Shown here piece by piece: positions 6,677 to 14,831 of a DNA stretch of 26,117 nt; positions within the stretch are counted from its first letter, which is position 1, and every line of letters starts with the position of its first letter. The translations under genes and the position numbers were made by a program. The notes beneath the pieces are model-generated. The model ran no database searches and was not told where the DNA came from. It saw only the letters and a list, made by a program, of their open reading frames with translations. The stretch is from contig JAIVHQ010000229.1 in NCBI GenBank assembly GCA_020200995.1, positions 1-26,117 on the forward strand, written 5' to 3'. Source of the DNA: Flavobacteriales bacterium (GTDB taxonomy: Bacteria > Bacteroidota > Bacteroidia > Flavobacteriales_D > Cryomorphaceae).

Positions 6677-9085
6677 ATGAAAATTCCGAAGGCATTTATT
6701 CTGTCGCTTATCCTCTCCGCGGCCCTCCTCGGGCACCGCAGCGCGAGCGGGCAGTCGGGGGTGAAGGGAAAAGTGACCGCTGCGGAGTCGGGCGAGACCT
6801 TACCGGGAGCCACCGTCACATTAGACCCTTCCGGAAAAGGTGCCATCACCGATGCGGACGGCGACTTTGAACTCGAGCTCGAGCCCGGCGCATACACCCT
6901 CACCGTTCGGTACGTGGGGTTTGAGGGACAGAGCGAGAAAATCAGGGTGAAACCCGGAGAAATGCGCACCGCAAATGTGGCCCTCGGCAGCCAAACCCTG
7001 CGGGAAGTGAAAATCGAAGCCCTAGGGCAGGAGCACCTGAGAGGAGCCCAAATGGGTACCGCCAACCTCGACATGGAGCTGATCGAAACCCTCCCGGCAT
7101 TTATGGGAGAAGTTGATCTGCTCAAAACCCTGCAGTTGCTCCCCGGGGTACAGGCCGCCGGCGAAGGCAACGCCGGATTTTATGTGCGCGGAGGCGGACC
7201 CGATCAAAACCTCATCCTCTTTGACGGTGCGCCGGTGTATAATGCCGCTCACCTGCTCGGTTTTTTCTCCGTATTCAACAGCGATGCCATCGAAGATGTG
7301 CAACTCTACAAAGGAGGTATGCCAGCAAATTTTGGCGAACGCCTCGCCTCCGTGATCGACGTGAGGCAGCGGCAGGGAAGTAAAGAAGAATTTAAAGGCC
7401 GGGGCGGAGTAGGGCTGATTTCGAGCAGGGCAACCTTCGAGGGGCCCATCAAAAAGGGCAAGTCCTCCTTCATCTTTTCCGGAAGGCGCACTTACATCGA
7501 CGTCCTCACGCGGCCCTTTATCAACAAGGACGCGACTTTCGGCGGCAGCCAATATTTCTTTTACGATCTCAACGGAAGGCTCGACTTCAACCTCGGCGAG
7601 GGCAGCGATATTTACATCAGTGCTTATGCGGGAGATGATGCCTTCGGATTCAGCAGTGCCCAAACAGAGTTCAGCACCGACTTGGACTGGGGAAATCGAA
7701 TCTTGACCGCCGGGTGGAGAAAACGCATCGGTGAGAAGGCGCTGTTCAACCTCAAAGGAACGTACACCAATTACCGCTTTGGATTTACAGGCGGGCAGGA
7801 TGAATTCGAACTTCGCGTGCGCAGCGATATCCGCGACTACCGCATTCAACCCGACTTTACCTTCTACCTCGGAGGCCACCGCATCAATGCCGGGGTGCTC
7901 TACACTTTTCACGACATCAGCCCCAACAACAGCAGCGCCGTGCAGGGCGAAACTGTATTTGACCTCGGGGTGCAGCAGCAGTATTACAGCCACGAAGGCG
8001 CGGCCTGGATTGCCGATGAATTCGACATCGGCGACCGCATCCGCGTGGAAGCCGGGCTCCGATTTTCGGGTTTTGCCCATGTAGGACCCTTCAACCGATA
8101 CCTCCTCGACGCCAATGGCAACAACCGCGATACCGTGAGCTACGGGAGCGGAGAACGGGTGGCGGATTATTTCGGATTTGAGCCGCGTTTTCAAATGCGG
8201 TACAAAATCGATGAAAAATCTTCCGTGAAGGCCTCCTTCACGCAAAACTACCAGTACATCCACCTGGCCAACATCTCCCCCCTCGCCCTGCCCACCGATG
8301 TGTGGCTGCCGAGCACCGACCTCGTGGAGCCGCTGCTCGGCAGGCAATACGCGCTCGGCTACTTTCGGGACCTCTACGACGGCAAGTTCGAAGCCTCGGT
8401 CGAGGTGTATTACAAGGACATGAAAAACCTGGTGGAGTACAAGGAGAACACACAACCTACGGACGGCGTGGGCAACAATGAGGACAATTTTCTGACCTTC
8501 GGTCGTGGCTACTCGCAGGGTGTCGAACTGTTTTTACGAAAAGTAAAAGGAAAAACCACCGGGTGGATCGGCTACACATTGAGCAAAACCGAAAGGCAAT
8601 TTGACGCGCTGAACGACGGGCGCTGGTACCCGGCTCCGTTTGATACACGACACGATTTGGCCATCGTAGCGGCCCACAAAATCAGCGATAAGTGGACGGT
8701 TTCTTCCAATTTCGTGTACGGCACAGGTCGCCCCATTACCCTGCCTGCCAATGGCTACTTTATCGAAAACCGCCTTACCCTCGATTACGGCCCGCGAAAC
8801 AGCTTCAGGATGGCCGACTACCACCGCCTAGATATTGCCGCGACCTACACCGTGGATCCCATGCGCACCACGACTGACCCTGTGACCGGTGAGACAATCG
8901 AAAAACAAAAACGCATCCAATCCAAATGGGTCTTCAGCATTTATAATGTCTACAGCCGGCTGAATCCTTACTTTTACTACTTCGATAACGAAGGTCGGGT
9001 GGAGGAAAACACCTTTCAAATCACAGCGAGGCAAGTATCCCTCTTCCCCATACTCCCGTCGGTGACCTGGAATTTTTCGTTTTGA
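6677..9085 (+). CDS. TonB-dependent outer-membrane receptor with carboxypeptidase-regulatory-like domain
   Basis: An 802-residue outer-membrane receptor. After the signal peptide (MKIPKAFILSLILSAALLG...ASGQ) comes a carboxypeptidase-regulatory-like beta-sandwich at ~27-105 (VKGKV, LPGATVTL, TDADGDFEL, YVGFEGQ). A plug domain follows at ~110-230 (LLPGVQAAGEGNAGFYVRGG, LILFDGAPVYNAAHLLGFFSVFN, VQLYKGGMPANFGERLASVIDV). The rest is a 22-strand-type barrel ending in the aromatic WNFSF. It should move a substrate across the outer membrane using ExbBD/TonB energy; the substrate cannot be read from sequence. ATG at 6677 begins the signal peptide; a TTG start 54 nt upstream would add an unlikely extension. 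The DUF4249 lipoprotein follows after 22 nt, and this pairing is common in Bacteroidota. No SusD-like protein or sigma/anti-sigma pair is adjacent. Confidence 0.92.
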   Translation: MKIPKAFILSLILSAALLGHRSASGQSGVKGKVTAAESGETLPGATVTLDPSGKGAITDADGDFELELEPGAYTLTVRYVGFEGQSEKIRVKPGEMRTANVALGSQTLREVKIEALGQEHLRGAQMGTANLDMELIETLPAFMGEVDLLKTLQLLPGVQAAGEGNAGFYVRGGGPDQNLILFDGAPVYNAAHLLGFFSVFNSDAIEDVQLYKGGMPANFGERLASVIDVRQRQGSKEEFKGRGGVGLISSRATFEGPIKKGKSSFIFSGRRTYIDVLTRPFINKDATFGGSQYFFYDLNGRLDFNLGEGSDIYISAYAGDDAFGFSSAQTEFSTDLDWGNRILTAGWRKRIGEKALFNLKGTYTNYRFGFTGGQDEFELRVRSDIRDYRIQPDFTFYLGGHRINAGVLYTFHDISPNNSSAVQGETVFDLGVQQQYYSHEGAAWIADEFDIGDRIRVEAGLRFSGFAHVGPFNRYLLDANGNNRDTVSYGSGERVADYFGFEPRFQMRYKIDEKSSVKASFTQNYQYIHLANISPLALPTDVWLPSTDLVEPLLGRQYALGYFRDLYDGKFEASVEVYYKDMKNLVEYKENTQPTDGVGNNEDNFLTFGRGYSQGVELFLRKVKGKTTGWIGYTLSKTERQFDALNDGRWYPAPFDTRHDLAIVAAHKISDKWTVSSNFVYGTGRPITLPANGYFIENRLTLDYGPRNSFRMADYHRLDIAATYTVDPMRTTTDPVTGETIEKQKRIQSKWVFSIYNVYSRLNPYFYYFDNEGRVEENTFQITARQVSLFPILPSVTWNFSF

Positions 9086-9107
9086 ACCTGACAGTAAAAA
9101 AAACACC

Positions 9108-10058
9108 TTGAAAAGAAAACCCGCCATACTCCTCGTTCTCCTGCTCGCCATTTTTTCACAAGCCTGTGAGAAAGTCATCGAAATTGACGTGCCTGCGGGT
9201 GAACCCAAGTTGGTGATCGAAGGACGGGTGGAAAACGGACAGCCGCCTGTGGTGTTTGTCACCACCACGCGGGGCTTTTTCGAACCTACTTCGCTTCAGG
9301 ATTATGCCGACAGCTTTGTAGATGACGCAGAGGTGACCGTAAACGGAATCGAATTGGCGCGCATTTGCTCGGACGAGCTGCCCGATGACTTGCTTCCGAT
9401 TTTTGAAGAGTCGACCGGCATTCCCGCTGATCAGGCCGCGGAACTTGGCATCTGCGGATACGTGGGCCTCAACCCCAACCTGATCGGTGAGGAGAATACC
9501 ACCTACCGCCTCGAAGTGCGAGCCCGCGATCAAGTGCTCACCTCAGCTGCCCACATTCCGAATGTCCTGTCTCCCGATTCGGTGTGGTTCAGGCTCTGGG
9601 CCGACAGCCCCAATTTCGGGTATGTATTTGCCAACCTGACTGACCCCGACACTTCGGGCAATGCGTACCGCGTGTTCACTCGCCGTATTGGCCCAAACAT
9701 GAATGACAACCCCGTCGACCCAACTTTTTATCCGTCCTTGGGGGCGAGTTTTGCGGACGATTTTTTCAACGACCAAACCATCGAGGTGGTTTTTCTTCGC
9801 GGGCAGCCGCCAAATTCGAGCCGCCCTGTGGATACCGGTGAGTCGGCGCGATTTTTTGAAACAGGCGACCGTTTCGTCTTCAAATTCTGCAGCACGACCT
9901 ATCCGGTATACGATTTTTTCAACACCTACGAAGCCCAGCAGGGCTCCACGGGAAGCCCCTTTGCGGCGCCCAATAATCTCAACACAAACATTAACGGAGG
10001 GCTCGGTATATGGGCAGCCTATTCCTGCACCACCGATACCATAACCGCTGTGCCCTAA
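9108..10058 (+). CDS. DUF4249 family outer-membrane lipoprotein
   Basis: A 316-residue lipoprotein: MKRKPAILLVLLLAIFSQAC gives a lipobox FSQAC with Cys20, followed by EKVIEIDVP, the conserved opening of DUF4249 proteins. The rest fits that family: LVIEGRVENGQPPVVFVTTTRGFF, a DDAEVTVNG strand, YRLEVRARDQ and a Cys near the end (YSCTTDT). DUF4249 proteins sit in the envelope beside a dedicated TonB receptor and probably help capture its ligand, although their chemistry is unknown. The start codon is TTG at 9108; no ATG or GTG would keep the lipoprotein signal. The 22-nt gap after the receptor and the shared orientation indicate one operon. Confidence 0.88.
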   Translation: MKRKPAILLVLLLAIFSQACEKVIEIDVPAGEPKLVIEGRVENGQPPVVFVTTTRGFFEPTSLQDYADSFVDDAEVTVNGIELARICSDELPDDLLPIFEESTGIPADQAAELGICGYVGLNPNLIGEENTTYRLEVRARDQVLTSAAHIPNVLSPDSVWFRLWADSPNFGYVFANLTDPDTSGNAYRVFTRRIGPNMNDNPVDPTFYPSLGASFADDFFNDQTIEVVFLRGQPPNSSRPVDTGESARFFETGDRFVFKFCSTTYPVYDFFNTYEAQQGSTGSPFAAPNNLNTNINGGLGIWAAYSCTTDTITAVP

Positions 10059-10171
10059 TCCTGCTTTGGAGGGGCCGTCTCCTTTCCGGGAAAAACGGTC
10101 TCCATCAGTTTTTGCACAGCGCCCATAACTATATGTGATAAGGGGAAGGGCGAAACAGAGCACCTTGTTTG

Positions 10172-10179
10172 TATCTTTG
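10172..10179 (+). promoter_or_regulatory. -7 box for trxB
   Basis: TATCTTTG matches TAnnTTTG exactly. Transcription would start near 10186, about 22 nt before the ATG at 10208. This excludes the in-frame TTG at 10169 as a start, because it lies inside the promoter. No TTTG element is seen at the -33 distance. Confidence 0.6.
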
Positions 10180-10207
10180 TAACCGAAATATATTCGACAA
10201 TTTTACC

Positions 10208-11152
10208 ATGACTGAAGAAACTGAACATGTAAAGTGCCTGATCATCGGATCGGGACCCGCCGGCTTTAGTGCCGCCATTTATGCCGCAAGGGCAGATATG
10301 CATCCTGTTATGTACCAAGGCTTGCAGCCCGGTGGCCAGCTCACCATCACCACTGATGTGGAAAACTACCCGGGCTATCCGCAAGGGGTGAAAGGCCCCG
10401 ATATGATGGTGGAATTTCAAGAGCAGGCCGAGCGGTTCGGCACCGATGTGCGTTTCGGAATGGCCACTGAGGTCGATTTTACGGGTGATGTACACACTGT
10501 AACCATCGACGGGAAGAAAAAAATCACCGCCGACTCTGTCATTATTTCCACGGGTGCATCAGCCAAATGGCTGGGAATCGAAAGCGAGCAACGCCTCAAC
10601 GGCTTCGGCGTAAGTGCCTGCGCAGTTTGCGACGGCTTTTTCTACAAAGGACAGGAAGTGGCCATCGTAGGAGCGGGAGATACCGCCGCCGAAGAAGCCT
10701 CGTACCTTTCAAAACTTTGCAAGAAAGTGACCATGCTCGTGCGCAGGGATGAAATGCGCGCCTCAAAAGCGATGCAACACCGGGTAATGAATGCCCCGAA
10801 TATCCAAATCATGTGGAATACTGAAACCGTCGAAATCCTCGGTGAAAACGCAGTAGAAGGTGTTCGCGTAAAGAATAATGAATCAGGCGAAGAATCGGAA
10901 TTTCCGATCACAGGATTTTTTGTAGCCATTGGTCACAAGCCGAATACAGACATATTCAAGGGCCAGCTCGACATGGATGATGTGGGCTACCTGAAAGTGA
11001 AATCGGGAAGCACGAAGACCAATATCCCCGGCGTATTTGCCTCGGGTGATGCCGCAGACAAAATCTACCGCCAAGCAGTTACGGCAGCGGGAACGGGTTG
11101 TATGGCTGCGCTTGATGCGGAGCGGTATCTTTCTGAAAAAGGCATCCATTAG
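10208..11152 (+). CDS. trxB: Thioredoxin-disulfide reductase
   Basis: A 314-residue flavoenzyme, the usual length for low-molecular-weight thioredoxin reductase. It passes electrons from NADPH through FAD and a redox dithiol to thioredoxin in the cytoplasm. Visible motifs: FAD-binding GSGPAG at 14-19, redox pair Cys138-Ala-Val-Cys141 followed by DG, NADPH-binding GAGDTAAEEA from 155, the VRRDEMRAS segment that reads the NADPH phosphate, and the C-terminal FAD motif GVFASGDAAD with YRQAVTAAGTGCMAA. All catalytic residues are present. It appears monocistronic, with its own -7 box, and faces the convergent sigma-fusion gene across a 554-bp gap. Confidence 0.97.
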   Translation: MTEETEHVKCLIIGSGPAGFSAAIYAARADMHPVMYQGLQPGGQLTITTDVENYPGYPQGVKGPDMMVEFQEQAERFGTDVRFGMATEVDFTGDVHTVTIDGKKKITADSVIISTGASAKWLGIESEQRLNGFGVSACAVCDGFFYKGQEVAIVGAGDTAAEEASYLSKLCKKVTMLVRRDEMRASKAMQHRVMNAPNIQIMWNTETVEILGENAVEGVRVKNNESGEESEFPITGFFVAIGHKPNTDIFKGQLDMDDVGYLKVKSGSTKTNIPGVFASGDAADKIYRQAVTAAGTGCMAALDAERYLSEKGIH

Positions 11153-11165
11153 TGTCTGTCTCCCG

Positions 11166-11196
11166 GGCTTGATATAATGTCTGCGGCTTGATATAA
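11166..11196. repeat. 12-nt direct repeat pair after trxB
   Basis: GGCTTGATATAA occurs at 11166-11177 and again at 11185-11196, a 19-nt period, 13 nt after the trxB stop codon. Confidence 0.7.
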
Positions 11197-11493
11197 AATA
11201 TTGAACCAGTCAGTTGATTTCGAGCTTTCTCTGGAAGAGAGCCTTCCCATGATGCACCACGCGCTTTAACGTGTTGACAATCATTAATAAGTGAAAGATT
11301 GGAGAAATTCTGTCACCTTTTGCTTGGGCCGGGTGAACGCAGGATTGCAAATTCACTGCCTTGCAAGATCTTTGACCTGCGAAACAGTGTGTCGGGAGGT
11401 GTAACAAAAGAGCAGTGCACTTGCGCATTCGAGCCATGTTATCGAACTCTATACAGCAGACACTTTAGTAAGTTGAGAGCCGCTCAAAAGTGA

Positions 11494-11658
11494 TTGTCAA
11501 TTCAGTCATGTGGCTGAGACGGTGGATTTGAGTTGTGGCTGGCCTTTAGAGTTCGAGAGCAAGGCATGCGAAAGCCCCCAAAACCGGAGTCCCGCCGCGG
11601 CGGGATGAGTATTTTGGGGCCGAGTATAACACAGCTATCGGACTTTAAAGCCAGCCAC
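11494..11658. repeat. Dispersed ~164-bp palindromic repeat, copy 2
   Basis: This is the partner of 3175-3337, with the same three blocks in order: left 11494-11516, central 11586-11608 (palindrome at 11590-11605) and right 11639-11658. This copy shows a clearer nested fold: GTGGCTGGCC...TTTA (from 11534) pairs with TAAAG-CCAGCCAC (to 11658), CCCCAAAA pairs with TTTTGGGG inside it, and the GC palindrome is at the tip. It too lies between convergent genes. Most of the structure could form a single ~125-nt hairpin in RNA read from either side. Confidence 0.8.
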
Positions 11659-11667
11659 AAATAGAGA

Positions 11668-11693
11668 AGGCCTTCCCATAGCAAGGAAGGCCT
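11668..11693 (-). terminator. Terminator-like hairpin for the sigma-fusion gene
   Basis: AGGCCTTCC and GGAAGGCCT form a perfect 9-bp stem with an 8-nt loop, 13 nt beyond the stop codon of the minus-strand gene. The following minus-strand sequence TCTCTATTTG is only moderately T-rich. Confidence 0.6.
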
Positions 11694-11706
11694 CCATCAT
11701 GCATGC

Positions 11707-13038
11707 TCATAGCACAGATGCCGATTGCAACCTAACGCGCGCCTTTCCATCGGCGCCCGAGTTGCTGATGCTTCCGTCAGAGTATGCGAGGAAGTCGGCA
11801 GGGAAGCCCAGAGAAAAAACACTTTCTCCGATTCCCGAAGCGCTCGGGGCAAGCCGATATGGCAATGCAGCCAGTGCAGTGCTCTGGTCAGTGATTCGAA
11901 GTAGCGCCAAGTCATTGATGGTGTCGATATCGATGACTTCTACGTTGTGACCGATGTCAGCGCCTTCGGCGATGGCTTTCAGGCTGCCACCTTTTTTAAG
12001 GGGGGCCGCCGCTGTGAGCAGGTATCCTCCGTCGGCAATCGCGAATGCGGAAATTCCTTCAGGTGGCAATTCTTCCACGACTTCAATTCGTGCGAGGCTG
12101 TCGGCTATCAATGCCGCCGCAGCTTCCTCAGCTGCCAAACCGTCCTCGTGCTTCTTGTGCATCGCTTCAGATACCGAAAATGCTGTAAGTGCAGATACGC
12201 ATACAGCCGCCAGGACGGCGACCGCAACAATACTCATTGATTTCATAACCTTCCTTTTACTTTGATCCGAAGCACTTACCACTTCGGGCACATCCACAGA
12301 CTGAGGGGTGAGCTTGTCCTGAATGGCGCGAAATGCCTCAACGCGTTGCGTTCTGATCACGTGGTTGCGCACCATGGCGGTAGTGCGCGACACCATGGTC
12401 AGGCAAACCTTGTCGGCCTCGCTGACGCCGTTTGCGGCCGAATCCATTCCGTCCAATGCATACCTGATGATAGCTCCGAACGCTTCATCGGTGATGTCGA
12501 AATCCTTTCCCTCCATGTGCTTAATCAGTTTGCGAAAACACTGCACCAGGTTTTTGAAAGCGCGGTCTTCGTCGGTAAAGCCGAGCCGTGGACCGACTTC
12601 AGAAATGTCTTTTTTTCGCCCCACACACTCCAGCATGAGGGTGCGACAAGGCTCGCCGATTTCAGCGAGTTTTTCGGCCGTTTTGGCACTTCGCACGTTG
12701 ATGGAGTCAATTTCATGGAAGGCGTCTTCCATTTCGTAAAACTCGCGGCGGTGTTTCACAAAGTCGACATCCACACGTCGCTTTTCCAGCTTATGCAACC
12801 ATAGCTTTCGCGAAAAAGAGTAGATCACAGTGTCCGCTTTTTCGAAAAGTTCGAAACCGCGAAGCTCCAAAAGTTGCATGTAATAGGTAAACGCCTTAAC
12901 GTACACGTCGCGGGCCTCTGACATGGACCCTTTGTTTTCCAGCACAAATTCAAATGTACCCTTGTACAAGCCCGTAAATTGGGCTTCCACTTTAGCACGG
13001 GCATCACTGTCGAGGCTGTAAAGTCGGTCCTGTTCCAT
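11707..13038 (-). CDS. ECF-type sigma factor fused to a membrane helix and a degenerate trypsin-like domain
   Basis: A 443-residue single frame. Residues ~18-100 resemble sigma-70 region 2 (GLYKGTFEFVLENKGS, EARDVYVKAF, VIYSFSRKLWLHKL); ~118-175 resemble region 4 (EKLAEIGEPCRTLMLE, then a helix-turn-helix ending FKNLVQCFRKLIK). These patterns are typical of Bacteroidota ECF sigma factors. Residues ~176-245 (MEGKDFDITDEAFGAIIRYALDG...) are helical and sit where a separate anti-sigma factor normally begins. One membrane helix spans ~267-289, then a linker and a trypsin/HtrA-like segment from ~328 (GGYLLTAAAP, DTINDLALLRI, GESVFSLGFP). That segment has Ala at the expected catalytic His (345), keeps the Asp-containing NDLALL, and ends before the GNSGGP serine motif. 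ATG 13038 places region 2 at the usual distance from the N-terminus; ATG 13143 and a start at 13242 are longer options. It may be a membrane-held sigma factor with a periplasmic sensor. Confidence 0.82.
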   Translation of the reverse strand: MEQDRLYSLDSDARAKVEAQFTGLYKGTFEFVLENKGSMSEARDVYVKAFTYYMQLLELRGFELFEKADTVIYSFSRKLWLHKLEKRRVDVDFVKHRREFYEMEDAFHEIDSINVRSAKTAEKLAEIGEPCRTLMLECVGRKKDISEVGPRLGFTDEDRAFKNLVQCFRKLIKHMEGKDFDITDEAFGAIIRYALDGMDSAANGVSEADKVCLTMVSRTTAMVRNHVIRTQRVEAFRAIQDKLTPQSVDVPEVVSASDQSKRKVMKSMSIVAVAVLAAVCVSALTAFSVSEAMHKKHEDGLAAEEAAAALIADSLARIEVVEELPPEGISAFAIADGGYLLTAAAPLKKGGSLKAIAEGADIGHNVEVIDIDTINDLALLRITDQSTALAALPYRLAPSASGIGESVFSLGFPADFLAYSDGSISNSGADGKARVRLQSASVL

Positions 13039-13301
13039 AATTGCAAGTGAAAGTAGGCGTTGAATAATTAATTGCGCTGATCGTTCTGAAGTCAGACATC
13101 TTACCACGCCGTTTCCGTGCATCTTACGTATTTCAACTTCCATTGTTACACCACCCCTGTGCTGCGGGCTTTCAGAAGGACGCCGTGAACAATTTCGTTG
13201 ATCATTCGTAATGATTACAACGTTAACCAATATTAACGGCACGATTTTCGGTCCAACCTTACCGAATACGCTAACTTTATGGTACTTTCTTAAATCCGCA
13301 T
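13039..13301. other. Divergent intergenic region, sigma fusion / S41 protease
   Basis: This 263-bp region should hold both promoters. Plus-strand candidates for the S41 gene are TAACTTTA (13272-13279) and TACTTTCT (13283-13290), near matches to TAnnTTTG. For the minus-strand gene TAACGTTG (minus, 13216-13223) is one base off the consensus. The minus frame of the sigma gene stays open upstream to 13242, so the true start is not certain. Confidence 0.35.
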
Positions 13302-14745
13302 ATGAAATCTATCCTTATTGCAACTCTGCTTTCTTTGAGCAGTGTTTTTATGTACGGTCAAAATCCGCTTTTAGAGCCCGATTTCCGACAATCTGCAGAA
13401 AAGTTCACCGCACTTCTTTACCACCTCGATCAAAACTATGTAGATAGTGTTGACACGGACGAATTGGTAGAGAAAGCCATTGTGAAAATTCTCGCCGAAC
13501 TCGACCCCCACAGCGTTTACATTCCCGCGAAAGATGTGAAAAAGGCCAACGAAGGCCTCGAGGGAAATTTTGAGGGCATTGGTATTCAATTCAATATTTT
13601 GAAAGACACCATTACAGTGGTATCTCAGAGGTGCTACAAATCCCCTCGATTTTGAAATTACCCGCGACAAAATTCCCATTTACAGCCTGGATGCCGCCTA
13701 TATGGCTACGGACAAAGTAGGCTACATAAAGCTCAACCGCTTCTCCAAAACGACCATGAAGGAATTTCATGAAGCCCTCGAGGTTTTGAAAAAGAAGGGC
13801 ATGGAAGACCTCATCCTCGACCTTCAGGGCAATGGTGGTGGCCTTTTGGAAACAAGCATTCAACTCTCCGACCAGTTTCTGAAAAAGAATGAACTCATCG
13901 TGTACACCGAAGGCAGAAACTACCCGCGAAGGGAGGCAAAAGGCAGTATAAACGGCGACTTTCTGGAAGGACGCCTTGTGGTGCTCATCGATGATGGCTC
14001 AGCAAGTGCCTCTGAAATTGTGGCCGGCGCTGTGCAGGATTGGGACCGCGGTTTGGTGATTGGCCGTCGCAGCTTTGGAAAAGGCTTGGTGCAGCGCCCC
14101 ATCTTCCTCCCAGACAGCTCACTGATCAGGCTGACCACCCAAAAATATTTTACACCTAGCGGCCGCTGCATCCAAAAACCTTACGACGAAGGGGTGCAAG
14201 CCTACTACCAGGAAAAACTGGAACGCTATGAAAACGGCGAACTCTGGTCCTTGGACAGCCTCTACATGCCGGATTCACTCAAGTATTTCACCGATAAAAA
14301 GCGCGTGGTATATGGAGGTGGAGGTATCATTCCCGATGTGTTTGTCCCTGTTGACACTTCCTACAATGCCAAGCTCAATTCTGACCTGATCAGAAAAGGA
14401 GTGATGAACAATTTCGCCATTACCTACACCAATTCGAACCGCAAAAAAATTCTCAGGGCCCACCCCACCGTTGAGGCCTATATCAGAGATTTCGATATGG
14501 AACCAGTGGTGCTAGCTATGAAAAATTTTGCCGCAAATGAGGATATGGTGTGGGACGAAGAAGGATACAGCAAGGCCAAGGTAATGATCGACGGTAGGCT
14601 AAAAGCCCTTATTGCCCGCAACCTTTGGGACTACTCTGCGTATTACGAGGTGTTCAACCCCTACTGGCAAACGTATCAAACCGCCCTTGAAGTACTGGAA
14701 AAAAACACATACGGCACCTACAATTTGGCGAAAAGCGAGTTTTAA
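13302..14745 (+). pseudogene. S41 C-terminal processing protease, disrupted in the PDZ region
   Basis: Two frames form one broken gene. The first (13302-13655) has a signal peptide (MKSILIATLLSLSSVFMYGQ), the N-terminal helical domain (TALLYHLDQNYVDSVDTDEL, ILAELDPHSVYIPAKDV) and the start of a PDZ domain (EGIGIQFNILKDTITVVS), then ends in unrelated residues. The other frame is open from 13603 and becomes homologous near 13625 (RGATNPLDFEITRDKIPIYSLDAAYM), which normally follows the PDZ domain. It continues through the S41 catalytic domain to 14745. Nucleophile Ser (codon 14005-14007, in GSASASE) and Lys (14080-14082, in FGKG) remain. Compared with the family, about 60-70 residues of PDZ are missing and the frame changes at the junction. 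As written no full protease can be made; a real deletion or an assembly error are both possible. Confidence 0.85.
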
Positions 14746-14782
14746 CAAAATGTTAAACAACAGCGGGAGCGCATGTATTTTT

Positions 14783-14790
14783 TAACTTTG
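14783..14790 (+). promoter_or_regulatory. -7 box for the DUF1573 gene
   Basis: TAACTTTG matches TAnnTTTG exactly. Transcription would start near 14797, giving a leader of about 35 nt before the ATG at 14832. Just upstream TTTAACA/TGTTAAA (14741-14757) form an AT-rich inverted repeat overlapping the S41 stop codon. Confidence 0.5.
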
Positions 14791-14831
14791 CTTCCTCTAA
14801 AGTTTGATTTCATCCAAAATAAATAATCAAC

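Larger units (their letters stand above)
11153..11706. other. 554-bp convergent intergenic region with repeats
   Basis: The region between trxB and the sigma-fusion gene holds a 12-nt direct repeat (11166-11196), the second dispersed palindromic repeat (11494-11658) and a minus-strand terminator (11668-11693). Between 11200 and 11490 short frames exist on both strands (for example 11210-11437 minus), but none matches a family I know. This stretch may be a decayed gene or mobile-element remnant. Confidence 0.5.

Noticed and set aside
7022..8455. 477-codon open frame on the minus strand opposite the TonB receptor
   Set aside because: It is a shadow frame produced by the codon bias of the receptor on the other strand. 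The receptor has clear plug and barrel motifs; the antisense product has none.
10169..10207. Upstream in-frame TTG start for trxB
   Set aside because: It lies within the exact -7 box at 10172-10179, so it would be outside the transcript; ATG 10208 begins a standard-length protein.
11210..11437. 75-codon minus-strand frame near the second repeat, considered as a transposase fragment
   Set aside because: No catalytic motif or family signature is recognisable; it is noted only as possible decayed sequence.
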